NCBI GenBank assembly: GCA_014647935.1
Contig: BMQD01000007.1
Span: forward strand, 62,001-126,000
Direction of reading: 5' to 3'
Length of the DNA: 64,000 nucleotides
From: Planomonospora parontospora
GTDB taxonomy: Bacteria > Actinomycetota > Actinomycetes > Streptosporangiales > Streptosporangiaceae
In this document: in pieces, positions 6,666-17,200 of the stretch
How positions within the stretch are numbered: the stretch's first letter is position 1
Layout: the number at the start of each line of letters is the position of its first letter
Made by a program: the position numbers and the translations under genes
The notes under the pieces: generated by a model
The model's input: the letters and a program-made list of their open reading frames with translations, nothing else
Databases searched by the model: none
What the model was told of the DNA's origin: nothing

Positions 6666-9191
6666 ATGAAGGCGAACGAGACCACGCTCCGTCGGCTCAT
6701 CCAGGGTGAGCAACAGCTGCTGGTCCCGCTGTACCAGCGCACGTACACCTGGGAGCGTGAGCAGCTCATGCAACTATGGGCGGACGTCCTGACCCAGGTG
6801 GACGTGCTGGCCGAGGGCAGGCGGGACGCGCCGAGCCACTTCCTGGGATCGGTCGTGCTGGCGCCGGGTCCGGACCTGGCGCCGAACCGCTCGCAGTGGA
6901 TCGTGGTGGACGGTCAGCAGCGGCTGACCACGCTCATGCTGGCGCTGTGCGCGGTCAGGGACCACCTGGTGGCGGAGGACCCGGGCGCGGTGGAGAGGAT
7001 CAACGAACTTCACCTGACCAACAGGTTCCAGCACGGGGAGATGCGGTACCGGCTGCTGCCGACCCAGCGGGACCGCGCCGCGTTCAAGGCCTGCGTGGAC
7101 GGGACTCCGGAGGGCCGCGCGGACAGCCTGATCGGCAACGCTTACCAGTTCTTCGCGACCATGCTGAGGAAGTTCGACGATCCGGCGGACCCGCACGACA
7201 TCGATCGGGTGGAGACGGTGCTGCTGGACCGGCTCAACCTGGTGCAGATCCTGGTGGAGAAGGACGACAACGCGTTCCGCATCTTCGAGTCGATCAACAA
7301 CACGGGCATGCGGTTGAGCCAGGTCGATCTGATCCGCAACTACGTGTTCATGTGCCTGCCCACCCTCGGTCAGCACGTCTACGACACCTACTGGGAACCG
7401 ATCCAGAAACTCCTGGACCCCAAGGCCATGGACCAGTTGATGTACCTGGTGCTGGTACTGCGTCACGGTGAGGAGGCACAGTACAACGCGGTCTACCGGG
7501 GCCACCAACGGCTGCTCACGGCGATGGCCCACGACGAGGCGCGGGTCGAGGCGTACGTCAGGGAACTGGCACGCCGTGCCCGGCATCTGAAGCGGATCCT
7601 GAGCCCGGATGAGGACACACCGGTCGGCAGGCGGCTGAGTTTCCTCGGCGAGTGGCAGGCGGCCACCACGTATCCCCTGGTCATGAAACTGTTGGAGTTC
7701 ATCGAAGACGGCCACGTCACTGAGGACGAGACTGCCGAGGCACTGCTGTATGTCGAGAGCTTCCTGGTCCGCCGCCTGATCGCGGGAGTGACCACCGGCA
7801 ACCTGAACCGCATCTTCCAACGGATCGCTGTCCAGCTGTCTCCCGACGAACCGTCGGTGCCGCAGGCCGTACGGACCGCACTGTCCCCGGCACGGTTGTA
7901 CTGGCCGTCCGACGAGCAGCTGCGCGAGGAGATCCGCAACCGCGCCTTCTACTGGCAGGGCCGTACGGCGCAGCAGAAGCTGGTCCTGCGCCGACTGGAG
8001 GAGGCGCTCGGCAGCAAGGAGCGGGTGGACCTCTCCGACAAGAAGATCACTATTGAGCACGTCCTGCCGCAGACGCCGACCGCGGAGTGGCTGAACGAGA
8101 TCTCCCTCAACGGAGAGGACCCCGACCTGCTGCACCGGCAGCTCGTGCACACGCTCGGCAACCTCACGCTCAGCGGTTACAACTCGGAGCTGGGCAACGT
8201 CTCCTTCGCTCGTAAGCGCGATCAGTTGAAGCAGAGCGGACTGGTGATGAACCAGGAGATCGCCGCCGCCGAGCGGTGGGGCAAAGCCGAGATCCTGGTT
8301 CGAGCGGACCGGCTGACCGACCGCGCTCTCTCCATCTGGCCGGGTCCTGAGGAGACGAACCGGGGCAGCGCCGCCTCCCGAGACTGGACGCTGCTGCACA
8401 ACGCGCTGGCCGCCCTGCCGCCTGCCACCTGGACCTCCTACTCCGAGCTTGCCGAGCTGATCGGCTCGCACGCGGTTCCCGTGGGTGTGCACCTAGCCGG
8501 CAACCCGGTGCCCAACGCCCACCGGGTGCTCACCAAGTCCGGTCAGGTGTCGGAAGGTTTCCGGTGGCAGGACTCAGAGGACGAGCGGGACGTCCACGAC
8601 GTCCTGCGTGGCGAAGGGATCAGGCTGGACGAGGCCGGTCGTGCAGCCCCGGATCAGTGGGTCAGCGCCCGCGAACTCGCCGAACTGCTGAGTCTGCCGG
8701 GTGCGGCCGACCTGGCGGAGTCCGAGCTGACCGGAGAGCCGGAACCGGACGCCGAGTCCGTGGGGGAGCGGGAGCAGCGTTTCCTGCGGCAGCTCAACGA
8801 GCAGAGCGGTCCGCAGGCCGCCGGTGCGGTCCAGCGCGTGCTGGACCACTGGCGCGTACGGGGTGGAGAGGTGCAGTACGGCACCGCGGCGGGAGCCTCG
8901 TGTGCCCCCGTCATCAGGGTCGGCGGCAGAGCGATCGCGGTCATCCGCTTCTACGCCAAGACGATCGAGGTCCCCTTCGGCACGCTGAAGAAGCGGCCGC
9001 CGTTCGACGATCAGGTTCTCCGCGAGGAGCTGAGACAACGGCTCAACGACGCGCCGGGCGTGGACATCCCCGTCTCCAAACTGGAGCTCTATCCCTCCAT
9101 CAAGACCACCCAGCTCGTCAACACCGAGGTCTTCGACGTCGTGGTCGCCGTCCTCGACTGGTTCGCCGCGCAGATGGTCGTTGTGAGGTGA
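6666..9191 (+). CDS. GmrSD-type (DUF262-DUF1524) restriction enzyme with C-terminal DNA-binding module
   Basis: An 841-aa protein from ATG 6666, preceded by ggagaagagg. Residues 10-35 (LLVPLYQRTYTWE) and VDGQQRLTTL (about 81-90) are the DUF262 nucleotide-binding site; RIFESINNTGMRLSQVDLIRN follows. Residues about 460-520 are the DUF1524 HNH-like nuclease: IEHVLPQTPTAEW and LGNLTLSGYN. Single-chain enzymes of this kind (BrxU, Eco94GmrSD) cut DNA carrying modified cytosines. Residues about 585-637 (TSYSELAELIG, AGNPVPNAHRVLTKSG) resemble the helix-turn-helix of alkyltransferase-like proteins but lack the reactive PCHR Cys. The last 150 residues are a domain I do not recognise. It ends at a bidirectional hairpin terminator. 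Confidence 0.9.
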   Translation: MKANETTLRRLIQGEQQLLVPLYQRTYTWEREQLMQLWADVLTQVDVLAEGRRDAPSHFLGSVVLAPGPDLAPNRSQWIVVDGQQRLTTLMLALCAVRDHLVAEDPGAVERINELHLTNRFQHGEMRYRLLPTQRDRAAFKACVDGTPEGRADSLIGNAYQFFATMLRKFDDPADPHDIDRVETVLLDRLNLVQILVEKDDNAFRIFESINNTGMRLSQVDLIRNYVFMCLPTLGQHVYDTYWEPIQKLLDPKAMDQLMYLVLVLRHGEEAQYNAVYRGHQRLLTAMAHDEARVEAYVRELARRARHLKRILSPDEDTPVGRRLSFLGEWQAATTYPLVMKLLEFIEDGHVTEDETAEALLYVESFLVRRLIAGVTTGNLNRIFQRIAVQLSPDEPSVPQAVRTALSPARLYWPSDEQLREEIRNRAFYWQGRTAQQKLVLRRLEEALGSKERVDLSDKKITIEHVLPQTPTAEWLNEISLNGEDPDLLHRQLVHTLGNLTLSGYNSELGNVSFARKRDQLKQSGLVMNQEIAAAERWGKAEILVRADRLTDRALSIWPGPEETNRGSAASRDWTLLHNALAALPPATWTSYSELAELIGSHAVPVGVHLAGNPVPNAHRVLTKSGQVSEGFRWQDSEDERDVHDVLRGEGIRLDEAGRAAPDQWVSARELAELLSLPGAADLAESELTGEPEPDAESVGEREQRFLRQLNEQSGPQAAGAVQRVLDHWRVRGGEVQYGTAAGASCAPVIRVGGRAIAVIRFYAKTIEVPFGTLKKRPPFDDQVLREELRQRLNDAPGVDIPVSKLELYPSIKTTQLVNTEVFDVVVAVLDWFAAQMVVVR

Positions 9192-9199
9192 ACAAACAC

Positions 9200-9230
9200 C
9201 TCCTCCCCGGAGCCTGACGCCGGGGAGGAG
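9200..9230. terminator. Bidirectional terminator hairpin
   Basis: Perfect 11-bp stem (ctcctccccgg / ccggggaggag) with a 9-base loop, placed 9 bp after the GmrSD-type stop and 14 bp after the stop of the converging beta-CASP gene. Confidence 0.8.
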
Positions 9231-9243
9231 GGAGTACACCACG

Positions 9244-11292
9244 TCAAGCACCTCCCCACTCGCCGGTTGCGACCGTAGTGTGCCCTCGGACTCCCAGAAC
9301 CTTGGCGAAGTCCCGCTGGCGGTGGCGTAGTCCGTGGACGAGCATGATCTCGTGAGCCCCGACCTCGTCGGCGATGTCGAGAAGTCCTCGCTTGTCGGCG
9401 TGGGCAGAGAGTCGCATCATCTCCACCCGCGCCCTCAGCGGGATGTTCCTCTCCACGCCGTGGTCGTTGACGGACAGGTGCGGGGCCTGCTCATCGACCA
9501 GCCTGAGGAGCCTGGCGCCGGCGGACTCCTCATCCTGATAGCCGGAGAGGAACAGCGCGCTGCGGGGCTCCGGCAGGATCCGGGCGGCCCACTGGACGGC
9601 GGGGCCTCCAGTGAGCATGCCCGACGTCGTGATCACGACGCCGGAGGCGAACAGGTCCAGATCACCGGGGCGCTGAGCGCGGGTCACGCTGTCTCCGAGT
9701 ATGCGCAGGGGAGAGGTGCGGTCCTGCGTCATCTGCTCGAAGGATGAGGTCACGTCGGCAGCCATCCCGTCGAGCCGGACAGGCACGTGCGGAAGGTGCC
9801 TACGCATGATCATGGCGAGCTCCTGCGCCCGTCCCAGCGCGAAGGCCGGAATGAGCACGCGTCCGCCGGCCGTGTAGACCTCCTCGACGGCGCGGACCAG
9901 GTCCTTGACCCGCGTTTCCCGGGAGTCGTGGTCCTCGGCGCAGCAGGTGGACTCCATGACGAGGAGGTCCGCCTCTCGAGCCGAGTCCGGGATGGAGTAG
10001 CCGTCCACGGTCTCCTGGCGGAAGCCCGAGATGTCACCGGTGATGACCACCCGCTGGTCACCGGCCCGGACGACGACTCCAGCGGCGCCTAGGATGTGCC
10101 CGGCCGGGAACAGTTCCACCGTGAGGTCGCCGATCCTGCGCACGAGACCGCACGGGACCTCCTCACAGCGCTGCACGGCGGCCTCGACCGCGTCCCGCTG
10201 GTACAGGGCCTCACTGTCCCCGCCCCACCGGCGGTGGAGCCGTTCCCGCTCGCCCATGAGTTTCGCGGAGTCGGCCCACATCCGCGGCATCAGCTGGGTC
10301 GTCTCCGGGGTGGCGATGATCCGCAGATCCGGGAGACGTTCGACCAGCGCGGGGACGTAACCGCAGTGGTCGGTGTGCGCGTGCGTGACCACGACCGCGT
10401 GGACCGGCCCCGCAAGGGCCCGGTCGATATCGCGCGGTGGGAGCGCCGGGTCACCGGGCCGCAGCCCTGCGTCTACCAGCAGGCGGGTCCCGCCCGCCTC
10501 GACGAGCACACAGGAACCGCCGATCTCGTCGGCGCCCCCCACAGGATGGACGCGGAGGTGACGCTCCCCGGTGACGGCCACGCGAGGAGGTGCCGATACC
10601 GGCTGCGGGGGCGTGATGACCGCCTGGAGCGCCGCGACGAGGGCCTCCGGTGCGATACCGGCGGCCTGAGCCGCCGGGACGAGCGGTGGAACGCACCCCT
10701 CCTGAGGACCGGTCCGGGGGTTGCGAGGGTCCCGGGTCTCGGGACCGCCGTCGGCAGGGTCGGGAATCCGCTGCAGAACTCCGAGCAGGCTGGACGCCAG
10801 AATGCGGGGGTCGTGCAGGCGCCGCTGCAGGGCGGCGACCTGCGTGTCGAGCTCCTCGGTGCGTTTCTCCTCGTCGGCGAGCGCGCCCTTGGTGCTCTGG
10901 AGCGCTCTGTCGGTGTGCTCGAGCCTTCCCCTGGCCGTCTCCAGTTTGCTCCGCAGCTGGTCGGTTTTCTCCTGGTGACGCTTGCGCAGAGTACGGCAGG
11001 CGGTCTCCTTTCTGCTCACCTGCTCCGCGAGGCGCAGGCCGGCTCGGACGACGTCGTCGTCCGGGGACAGGACCAGCGTGGCGAGAGCCTTCAGATCCGG
11101 TTGGTCCCGGCGGATCTGAAAGTCGCGCCGGAGCCTGTCGCGGAGAGCCGGGACCCGGACCAGCGCGTCGATGACCACCTGGCGGTGTTCGGCGGTGAAC
11201 CGCTCCGCGTCGTGCCCTTGTCCGGCCAACCCGGGCCGGGAGAGGAGCACCTCCGCCGCCGCGTGAAGTACCGGTAGAAGAAGATCCGTCAT
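9244..11292 (-). CDS. Beta-CASP metallo-beta-lactamase ribonuclease with N-terminal coiled coil
   Basis: A 682-aa protein from ATG 11292, overlapping the stop of the upstream ATPase gene by ATGA. Residues 1-235 are not part of the usual enzyme: about 90-160 are a heptad-rich coiled coil (KRHQEKTDQLRSKLETARG). From about 245 the CPSF-73/RNase J-like core is complete: GGSCVLVEAGGTRLLVDAG, THAHTDHC (His304, His306, Asp308, His309), FPAGHILGAAG (His399), VITGDISG (Asp420), the beta-CASP MESTC and VLIPAFALGRAQE, SGMLTGGP, LSAHADK (His631) and LVHG (His653). All zinc ligands are present, so RNA endo- or exonuclease activity is expected. The coiled coil probably binds the partner ATPase. Function in defence is inferred from the operon and island. 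Confidence 0.88.
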   Translation of the reverse strand: MTDLLLPVLHAAAEVLLSRPGLAGQGHDAERFTAEHRQVVIDALVRVPALRDRLRRDFQIRRDQPDLKALATLVLSPDDDVVRAGLRLAEQVSRKETACRTLRKRHQEKTDQLRSKLETARGRLEHTDRALQSTKGALADEEKRTEELDTQVAALQRRLHDPRILASSLLGVLQRIPDPADGGPETRDPRNPRTGPQEGCVPPLVPAAQAAGIAPEALVAALQAVITPPQPVSAPPRVAVTGERHLRVHPVGGADEIGGSCVLVEAGGTRLLVDAGLRPGDPALPPRDIDRALAGPVHAVVVTHAHTDHCGYVPALVERLPDLRIIATPETTQLMPRMWADSAKLMGERERLHRRWGGDSEALYQRDAVEAAVQRCEEVPCGLVRRIGDLTVELFPAGHILGAAGVVVRAGDQRVVITGDISGFRQETVDGYSIPDSAREADLLVMESTCCAEDHDSRETRVKDLVRAVEEVYTAGGRVLIPAFALGRAQELAMIMRRHLPHVPVRLDGMAADVTSSFEQMTQDRTSPLRILGDSVTRAQRPGDLDLFASGVVITTSGMLTGGPAVQWAARILPEPRSALFLSGYQDEESAGARLLRLVDEQAPHLSVNDHGVERNIPLRARVEMMRLSAHADKRGLLDIADEVGAHEIMLVHGLRHRQRDFAKVLGVRGHTTVATGEWGGA

Positions 11293-14200
11293 CGGGAGGG
11301 TCCCATCCGCTGGGTTGCCTTCAGGAGGACGGGTTCCAGCCTCAGCGTCCCGTCGTCCTGGGGGACCAGCGCACCGAGGACACGGAGTACCTCCACGAGA
11401 TCCGCGGCGGAGGCGAAGCCCTCCTCCTGGAGGTTCGTCTCCGACAGCGGATGGTCGGCATCGTCGCCTCCGATCGAGGTGAGGAGGCCGGCGAGCGTTT
11501 CGGCGCTCTCGGCGGTGTCGGGGAACTCCACCAGTGTGCGCCATGCGGCCCCGAGCGCCGGGCCGGAGAGCACCCCGGTCGATCGGACGAACTCCCCAGG
11601 AGCCTCCTCCAGGTACGTCCGGCAGAGCTCCAGAGCATGTTCGGGGTCGGCGTCACCACGGGTGAGCACGTGGACCACCTTGCTGATGAGCAGAGGCCAA
11701 CCTCCGGTGGTGCGCAGCAGCCCGTCCTGGCTCGCCCTGTCCTGGAAGCCGAGACCGACCTCGTGCATCCACTGCCGGACGGCGGCCTGATTGAAGCGCT
11801 GCAGCTCGATCAGCTCCGCGGCACCGGTCAACGCACCGGGGCCGTCACCTCCCGCATCGACCTCGCGACTGACCGAGAGCCACTCCGAAGCGTGCTCAGG
11901 AGGCGCGACCAGGACGAGAGCGCGCGTCCCCTTGGTCGGTGCGGAGATCGCTTTCGCCGCCGCCCGTGCGATGGTGGTCGCCCTCCTGGGCTGCTGCCCG
12001 GCCAGGTCGACGATCACGATGTCATGGTCGGAGCTCTGCGCGGCGCGCTGTAGCGCACCGTCGAAGGTGAGGCCGTCCACCCCGACCCGGAGCGTCCGGG
12101 CCTGCTTGTGCCGCGATGCGGCCTCCTCCAGGGCGGCGGCCACCCGGTCGACCTGCAAAGCCGGGGATCCGGCGACCAGGTGCAGCACGTTGCGGTGACC
12201 GAGCAGCCGTGTCACCTGGCTGCCGGTCAGAGGAGAGCGCTCGCCGTGCTCCTTGTAGGCGTCGCGGTAGGACTGCGCGTCGAACTCCTCGGGCCGCTCG
12301 AACGTCTCGGCCTGCCCGAGCACGGCCTCGACCTCGTCGGCCCCGCCGAGCAGGTTGAGGATGTGCGGGGTTCGCAGCCGGTAGCGTTCGCCGTCGGCCG
12401 CGAGCACGCCCAGATTGACGCACTCCTCCAGCAGCCCGCGGAATCCGTCACTGGTGGAGTCCCTGAACCCGTGCGGCCACCATTCCAGGCACTCGGTTCG
12501 CAGTTGGCTGGCCGTCAGCTCGCCGTCGTTCCCCTCGTCGAGCGCGTGGAACGCCACGGTGTAGGCGATGACCTTGTACCGCTTGTCTAGGTTCAGGGTC
12601 CATTCGAAGCGATCGCGGAAGCCGCGTGCCAGCTTGTTGTCCCGCCAGACCGCGTCCACGTCCTCCCGCGTGATCTCGTACGGCAGCGCCGTGTGCGCCG
12701 CCGAGATCCGGCGCAGGCGGGTCAGCAGGGCGTCGGCGAACAGCTGGATGAGAGCCGGGGCGTTGTTCGCCTCCGCGATGACACGGGCCCCCAGGCGAGG
12801 GGAGAACCGGAAGCCCAGAGCCTCCAGCGGCTTGGTCAGCAGGCTGTAGGCGTCCTGCGGGTCGAGCGGACCGACCGCGATGGGCGTGCCCAGGTGGGCG
12901 AGAGGCTGGTTGGACAGACTCTCGAACCGTGCCGTCTGGTGCAGACCCGCGAAGACGACCTTCACCCGCCGGTCCGTCTCGTTCATGAGGTTGCGCAGCG
13001 TGATGACGTTGCCGAAGGAGGCGTCCCTCGCGTCCGCGTTGAGGAACTCGTCCGCCTCGTCCAGCAGGATCAGCAGCTGCCGTGCCGGATCGCTTCCGAT
13101 CCACTCCTTCACGCCCCGGCAGATCTCCTCAGGGTCGGTCGAGGGCATCGGGAGGTGCGGCAGGACCTCGGCCTGGGTGAGCCGGTCGGCGAGCGTCCGC
13201 CAGAGCGCAGCGACCGACTCGATCTTGCCGATGTTCTGGATGACCTCGGAGATGACCACCCGGTTCCGGTCGGTCTTGCGGATGTTCCGCTCGGCCTTGC
13301 GTAGCAGCGCGGACTTGCCGAGCTGCCGCCCGCCGTACACGAACGAGGATCCGGCCCGTCTGACGACCTCCTGCAGCTGGTCCAGGCGCCCGTAGAACAT
13401 CTCCTCAGGTACGTCGCCGGTGGGCGCGTACGGGTTCGTGGCGGTGAACGGGGCCAGCAGGCTCACCGTCGTGCTCCAGTCCGCGCCGGGCAGACAGGCG
13501 AGGTAGCTGATCGCGGCGTCGTCCAGGAAGGCCGCGACCGGTGTGGGGCGCCTGCGGCTCACCGCTGCCAGCTGGCGGCGCTGCTCCACTGTGAGCACGC
13601 CGAAGTAGAGAACGAGGACGGTCTGATCCGCAGGCTGGTCCTTCAGCCACTCGACGACCTGCTGTGGTCCTGGTGACCGCCACACCAGCAGGAGCCGGAG
13701 CCGATCACCCGACGGGCTCATCCGGGATCCGAAGGCCGGTAGCAGCGGATCACCGATCGTCCGCACCTGGTCCAGCGTGATCCAGAGCCGGTCCCGTTCC
13801 TCCCGGGAAGCACCCTGCTCGCCCTCGAGACCGATCACCTGAAGTACGGCGGTGATGACGGACCTGAGGTTGCCCGCTGCTTTCGGCCCCTGGGACAACG
13901 CGTGCCAGAGCCGCAGCCCTTCTCCCGCCACGCCCCGCCGGCTCCGAGGGATGCCGGAGATCGACAGTTCGGCCTGGCGGAGGAGACCGCCCAGCTCGGG
14001 TTCGTCGACCTCCTGACCGATCCGGAGCGCGTCCTTGAGCCGCTGCAGCCACTCCGCGCCCTCCCGGTTCTTCTGCCTGCCCGGCAGCCGGGCGGACATG
14101 TTCTCGAAGGCCTGCGGAAAGTGCGGGAAGAACCTTTCCAGATGGTCGACGGCGGCCGATATCTCGGGTAGTTGGTTGCCGTTCTTCGCCTGCACCATGA

Positions 14201-17200
14201 ACTCGCGGGCCGTGGTCAGGTCGCCGTCCTCGATATAGATCCGGATCCGCTCCCGGACGGCGGCGACGGCGGAGTCCTCGGCGCTCAGGGCGGCCAGTGC
14301 TGCCAGCCCGCCGGTGATCTGCTCGTCGCGGGTCCGTGCCGCCTCCCGCTCCAGTTCGTCGAGCTCGCGGGTGATGACGTCGAAGTCGTCCCGTTCGTCG
14401 CTGCCGAGGGTTTGGAGCATGGCGGAGAAACGGGTGGCGGTCACCTCGGGCAGCACGCCGGCCCGGCGCCACTCCGCGATCCGGTCCTGGACGTCCTCGA
14501 TGCGGTTGTCACGTTCGTGCCGGGCCGCGTCGACCAGCTTGTCCCTGCGCTGGCGAAACTCGGTGTGGAGTCCAGGGTCGTGCTGGGCCAGGGCCGACAG
14601 CAGGGCCCGTGTGCCGCGGTGGTCACCCAGCCGGGAGCGTTCCTCGAAGGCCGCCCGCCAGCCGCGGTCGCCGTCTCTGCAGAGGGGAAGCAGGTCCTCC
14701 AGCGTAGGCCCGGCCAGCGGAGCGAAGGCCTCCGCGTCGAAACCGATCGTGGGAGACAGGAGCAGGTCACCGTTGAGCAGGTGGGTGATGAGGGGTTCCG
14801 GTTGGGAGAGCGGGCCGCCGTCCAGCAGACGCAGGGTGTCGCGGACCAGTCGTGAGACACCGGCCGCGGCCGCGGCGACGAGCGGATCGGAGGAGGTCTC
14901 CAGGGCGGCGAGCTCGTCTTCGACCTGCGGCCGGTACCGGCTCACGGTCGTGCGGAGCTCGTCCAGGTGACGAACGGCCCAGGAGACGCCGGAGTCGTCC
15001 GTCTGCAGCGACTTCGCCTCGTGGATCGCCGCCACCCAGTCCGCCACGAGGTCGAGAGCCTTCTCGATCTTCTCGATCAGCTTGGTCCTGGCGCCGGAGT
15101 GGATACGGCCGGCTCCTCCGCGGGAAGCCCGGGCCTTGGCCGTCGCGTCGATCAGCCGGTCGATCGCGTCTCCGGTCCGCAGCTCGTCCAGTTCCTGCTC
15201 GACCTCGTGGGCTCGGGACGTGTCGTCGCGAGCGGTTACGGCCAGCAGCTTCCCCGGGCCCGACGAGTCATCCTGGATCAGGGTCTTCCACACGTCCGTT
15301 GCCAAGGCGAACTTGATCTTCTGAGAGGGGCCTTCCTCCAGGAACCTGACCGCGGCGGCGGAGGCCTGTTCCCGGCTTCCCTCCGCCCGCGAGGCGTCGT
15401 GCATCCGCCCCGAGAGGCCGGGCACCAGGTAGGCGCCGGCCCTTGCTTTTCCGCCGAACGCCTCGCCGTAGGCCGTCAGGCCGGGATAGGGCGAGAGCAC
15501 CGGAGACAGCTCGTCCAGCAGACGGACCGTCTCCGGAGTCGGGTGGATCAGGCTGGTGCGCAGCGCGGCCGCCCAGGCGAGCAACTGTCCGGGAGCGTCG
15601 TCGCCGAGGGCCTTCGCCGTCACGTTCCCGGCCGACTCGGTGAAGGCGGCTGACAGCCGACCGGCGAACTCGCTGGTCTCGGCGGAGATCGCGGCACACC
15701 GGCGCGCGTTCACCTCCGCCCGCGGCCTGTCGGCAGCCTCCCGCAACCACGCCGCCAGCCCGAACCGTCCGGCACGGAGCGCGGCGGCCTCGGCCTCGGC
15801 GGCACCGCCGGTGAGGCCCATGCCGCCGGTGAGTGCCATGGGGCTCCCGGCCTCTTCCGTGTCGGCCGATTCCGCCGCACCGCTCACCGATGCGGAGGAG
15901 AGGGCCGGAACCGGTTCCACGCAGAGCCGACCGGACTCCCGGATCGTCTCCGTATCCGGCGGAGGGATCGTCTCCTGCTTGTCGGCCGCAGAGGTCTTCG
16001 ACGGCTGCGTAGATGCGGATTTCACCGGTTGCACCACGGCGTCGGCGATGAAGGCGTCCAGCTCGGCGAGCTCGTCCATGTCCGCAGGACCGGCGTGTGC
16101 CTCCGCGGCGGACGGCGAGGTCGGTGCCGGCGGCTCGTCCTCTGGCGGAGCGGCACCTCCGCCGCCTTCGTCTGCGGGGTCTTCGTCCGTGGAGCCGCCG
16201 TGTGCGGAGTCCTCGGAAGACCCGGCGTCCGCGGGGGCGGCCGCGCCTGCGCTCCCGTCATCCTGCGAGATCTCCGGAGGGGGAGCATCGTTCCGCGGCG
16301 CGGACGGGGCGATGTCGGTCTCATCAGGAACGCTCAGCCAGCCCCGGAGGGCGGCCACACCCAGCTTCCACCATTCGGCAGGAGCCTCCTGACGGAAGCG
16401 TTCCTGCAGTTCCTCGGTCCTGTCGATGGCGTCGAGGTCGTCGGCCAGGCGGATGAGTTCCGCCAGGATCTCCAGGACCGGACTCTCCGCGACGGCGGCC
16501 TCACGAACCTCCTGGAGGAGTCCCTCGAGACTGGACGGACCGCTGACCTGCGCCAGTGCGAGGATCCGCCTGCGCCGGGAGTCCGCGGACTCCAACTGGT
16601 CGATCGCGTGCAGGAGCGCCTCGGTGGTCGTGCCGAGTGCGGGACCGTGTGCGGACTCGAGTCTGCTCCGGAGCCCGTCGAACTCCCGGACACCCCGCAG
16701 GATCACGGCGATGTCCTCGTCGAGGGGGCGACCGGCGTCGGTGAACGCTCGACGTAGCCGCTCAGCGGCGTCTGCCGCGTCCTGAAAGGTCCGGTGCAGG
16801 AGTTCCAGCTCTGTGCGCAGTGCCTCGACGGGGATGGGGGACGTGTGATCGGGGGCGCTGTCGCCCCCTTCTGCAGGCCGATCGATCACCACAGGCGTTC
16901 CGTTCTCCTCGGTGCTCTCGGTCACCGCCGGCTCAGGCTCGCTATCCGTCTGCACTCCGCCCTTGCCTGCGGGGACGTTCTGGGACGCTCTACCGGGAAG
17001 AACGGCAGATGCGACGTCCCGGAGTTCGGGCAGGAGGGTGGGAGCCTCGGGGAGGCCGGGCTGAAGCGGGAGAAGCTCCTGCCACGCAGAGCGGACCGCT
17101 GCCGCGGCGTCAGGCCCCATGCGCTCGGTGGAGCCGGTCAGCAGGGCGAGCGCCACCGCGGACAGCGCGAGGTCGTGCCGGTAGACCTCTGCGAGAACGA

